Shown here: positions 62,719-64,000 of the stretch, piece by piece | Layout of the letters: the number at the start of each line of letters is the position of its first letter | Position numbering within the stretch: the first letter of the stretch is position 1 | Origin: Candidatus Trichofilum aggregatum | GTDB lineage: Bacteria > Chloroflexota > Anaerolineae > Promineifilales > Promineifilaceae | Length of the DNA: 64,000 nt | Assembly: GCA_016716885.1 (NCBI GenBank) | Contig: JADJUV010000001.1 | Coordinates: forward strand, 1 to 64,000 | Reading direction: 5' to 3' | Program-made: the position numbers and the translations under genes | Notes under the pieces: generated by a model | What the model was told of the DNA's origin: nothing | What the model saw: the letters and a program-made list of their open reading frames with translations, nothing else | The model's database searches: none

Positions 62719-63113
62719 TTAGTTGCGGCGCCGTTTCTTAGGCCGACAACCATTATGGGGCACAGGGGTAATATCATGAATAGAGCGAATTCTGATGCCA
62801 GCAGCCTGAATTGCTCGAATCGCTTGTTCCCGACCGGGGCCAGCCCCTTTCACAATAATTTCCACTTACTGCAAACCAGCATCTTGTGCCGTACGCGAGG
62901 CACCCTGACTAGCCATACGGGCCGCATAGGGGTACTTTTACGAGAACCCTTAAAACCGGAATTGCCTGCGCTCGCCCAGCAAATAGTGTTCCCCTGCTTG
63001 TCCGTCATCGTTACAATCGTGTTATTAAAGGTGGCGAAAATATGCGCCTGCCCTTCTGATACATATCGCTTAACTTTCTTGCGTGTCGCCTGTGCTTGTC
63101 GTCTACGTCCCAT
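62719..63113 (-). CDS. rpsK: 30S ribosomal protein S11 (frameshift and in-frame stop)
   Basis: Small-subunit protein S11, expected 130 residues. The first half is clear: VKRYVSEGQAHIFATFNNTIVTMTDKQGNTICWASAGNSGFKGSRKSTP. A one-base shift near 62930 leads into ARMASQGASRTAQDAGLQ; the codon that should be Lys reads TAA at 62866-62868; then VEIIVKGAGPGREQAIRAIQAAGIRIRSIHDITPVPHNGCRPKKRRRN continues to the stop at 62719. Two independent lesions in an essential gene with perfect conservation on both sides strongly suggest sequence error. Confidence 0.93.
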
Positions 63114-63220
63114 TAGTTCCTCTTCATCTAGCCGTAAAGTTGTCTCGCTTTAACCAACAGCCCCATTTCATTTCCCGAAATGAAGCCATTAACCAGGCGA
63201 ACAAGCTTACTTCACAGGTA

Positions 63221-63604
63221 TTACTTACCGCCCTTACGACGCCCACGCCCGGCCACAGTCTTCTTTGGCCCCTTGCGAGTACGAGCATTCGTACGTGTCC
63301 GTTGCCCATGAACTGGCAAATGACGGCGATGCCGCAAACCCCGGTAACAACCGATTTCTGTAAGCCGCTTGATGTTAAGCGCAATTTCACGCCGTAAATC
63401 ACCTTCGACAATCAGATCACGGCCAATAACGCGACGTAATTCGGCCACATCTGTTTCCGATAAGTCGCGTACACGGGTATCAGCATTAATATTAGCCTGT
63501 GCCAGAATGCTCTGGCTAGTAGGCTTACCGATTCCGTAGATGTAAGTCAATGCTATTTCAACCCGTTTGTTCCGGGGAATGTCAACACCTGCAATACGAG
63601 CCAT
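63221..63604 (-). CDS. rpsM: 30S ribosomal protein S13
   Basis: Small-subunit protein S13, 127 residues: MARIAGVDIPRNKRVEIALTYIYGIG, then DTRVRDLSETDVAELR, GCYRGLRHRRHLPVHGQRTRTNARTRKG and the basic tail. The conserved GQRT motif contacts tRNA. Intact and in the normal order after rpmJ. Confidence 0.97.
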   Translation of the reverse strand: MARIAGVDIPRNKRVEIALTYIYGIGKPTSQSILAQANINADTRVRDLSETDVAELRRVIGRDLIVEGDLRREIALNIKRLTEIGCYRGLRHRRHLPVHGQRTRTNARTRKGPKKTVAGRGRRKGGK

Positions 63605-63701
63605 ACCTTCCTCTTGTTATCTTATGCTGGGCTTGACCCCTAATATGCAACCGCTCTATTATACACAGTTGCTCCAGAGAGCCAAATTTTTCCTAGAACG
63701 A

Positions 63702-63815
63702 TTAACCCTGACGTTGTTTGTGGTTAGGGTCTTTGCAAATAACGCGCACAATACCATTGCGACGAATAATTTTGCATTTTGGGCAACGTTTCTTGATGGA
63801 TGGTTTCACCTTCAT
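63702..63815 (-). CDS. rpmJ: 50S ribosomal protein L36
   Basis: A 37-residue ribosomal protein with ATG 63815 after GAGGAG. MKVKPSIKKRCPKCKIIRRN then VRVICKDPNHKQRQG; the zinc ligands are CPKC, C and H (the C+ form). It is too short for most ORF lists but unmistakable. It lies directly before rpsM; infA is normally just upstream and is not seen here. Confidence 0.95.
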   Translation of the reverse strand: MKVKPSIKKRCPKCKIIRRNGIVRVICKDPNHKQRQG

Positions 63816-63896
63816 GATGTTGACTCCTCTTATTGAGTAAAAAGTGAATAGTGACCAGTACAGCCTAGTGAACGATTACGACTTATACTGACTACT

Positions 63897-64000
63897 TCAC
63901 TCCAAACGTGTAAAAATTTCTGCGCCATTGTTCGTAATAGCGATGGTATGTTCAAAGTGGGCCGTAATTTTCTTGTCTTTGGCAACTACCGTCCACATAT
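63897..64000 (-). CDS. map: Methionine aminopeptidase, C-terminal end only
   Basis: The last 34 codons of a type I methionine aminopeptidase, which removes the initiator Met. The reading WTVVAKDKKITAHFEHTIAITNNGAEIFTRLE matches the conserved end of the family, including the metal-ligand Glu region (the Glu of ...ITNNGAEIF). The start lies beyond the window. On this strand it precedes rpmJ after about 80 bases holding degenerate AGTGAATAGTGACCAG units instead of infA. Confidence 0.8.
   Translation of the reverse strand, partial: MWTVVAKDKKITAHFEHTIAITNNGAEIFTRLE

Larger units (their letters stand above)
1..64000. repeat. Dispersed palindromic octamer GCGGCCGC, about 100 copies
   Basis: Reading the whole window by eye I counted about 100 copies of GCGGCCGC, most in the longer form CGCGGCCGCG. 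At about 55 percent GC, chance predicts about two. Copies lie on average every 640 bases, mostly inside genes, where they encode Ala-Ala-Ala, Arg-Gly-Arg or Cys-Gly-Arg depending on frame. Core genes (rpsD, truA, rplQ) carry them as well as accessory genes. Doubled copies (GCGGCCGCGGCCGC) occur near 9619 and 26023. No copy is seen between about 20842 and 25540, or between about 41108 and 45456. The pattern resembles the cyanobacterial HIP1 octamer GCGATCGC; its function here is unknown. Confidence 0.93.

Overview
The window looks like part of a chromosome of an uncultured Chloroflexota bacterium, probably from the Anaerolineae/Caldilineae side. This is an inference from gene content: a monoderm-style set of lipoproteins with Thr/Pro-rich linkers, universal-stress-protein (USP) fusions, a YfhO/PMT membrane glycosyltransferase pair, FtsX/LolD/AttH genes, and an alpha operon with zinc-type S4 and L36. 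No rRNA, tRNA, CRISPR array, integrase or transposase was recognised.

Layout. 0-8 kb (minus strand): a sulfate ABC importer (ATPase fused to TOBE and two USP domains, binding lipoprotein, CysT permease), an MshEN-USP protein and a histidine kinase/response regulator pair. 8.4-13.1 kb (plus): a PMT-type glycosyltransferase and a YfhO-like membrane protein. 13.1-17.3 kb (minus): a tight four-gene unit of a small protein, a membrane TPR protein, a LysM lipoprotein and a subtilisin-like protease; the first two share a short motif. 17.5-20.9 kb: inositol-phosphate synthase, an MFS transporter and two small DUF proteins. 20.9-24.7 kb (minus): a candidate defence unit of a DNA adenine methylase, a small ORF and an MBL-fold hydrolase. 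25-29.5 kb: AttH-like lipocalin, FtsX permease and LolD-type ATPase. 29.8-33.9 kb: a broken ROK gene, a phosphotransferase, asparaginyl-tRNA synthetase and an epimerase.

34-48 kb (plus) is a surface-glycan locus: GT4, GT2, phosphodiesterase, GT2, flippase, phosphodiesterase, then a probable major exported protein, a lipoprotein, two methyltransferases, and sulfate activation (fused Sat-CysC plus a second CysC). With the sulfate importer at the left end, this suggests a sulfated or otherwise decorated surface glycan. 48-58 kb carries prmC, tsaC-type yrdC, an SH3 protein, more glycosyltransferases, an HzsA-like haem protein, a GNAT protein and an MshA-like glycosyltransferase. 58.5-64 kb (minus) is map-rpmJ-rpsM-rpsK-rpsD-rpoA-rplQ-truA-rplM-rpsI.

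Two sequence-level features stand out. First, the palindromic octamer GCGGCCGC occurs about 100 times by eye, where roughly two would be expected by chance; this resembles the cyanobacterial HIP1 octamer. Second, the window is littered with degenerate short-unit repeats (7-10 bp units, many families) that sit between genes, cap gene ends, and run in frame inside several genes.

Many genes, including essential ones (asnS, rpsK, rplQ, prmC), carry one- or two-base frameshifts, and asnS lacks its class II motif 2. I read most of these as sequencing or assembly error. Such genes are given as one spanning feature, with the break described.
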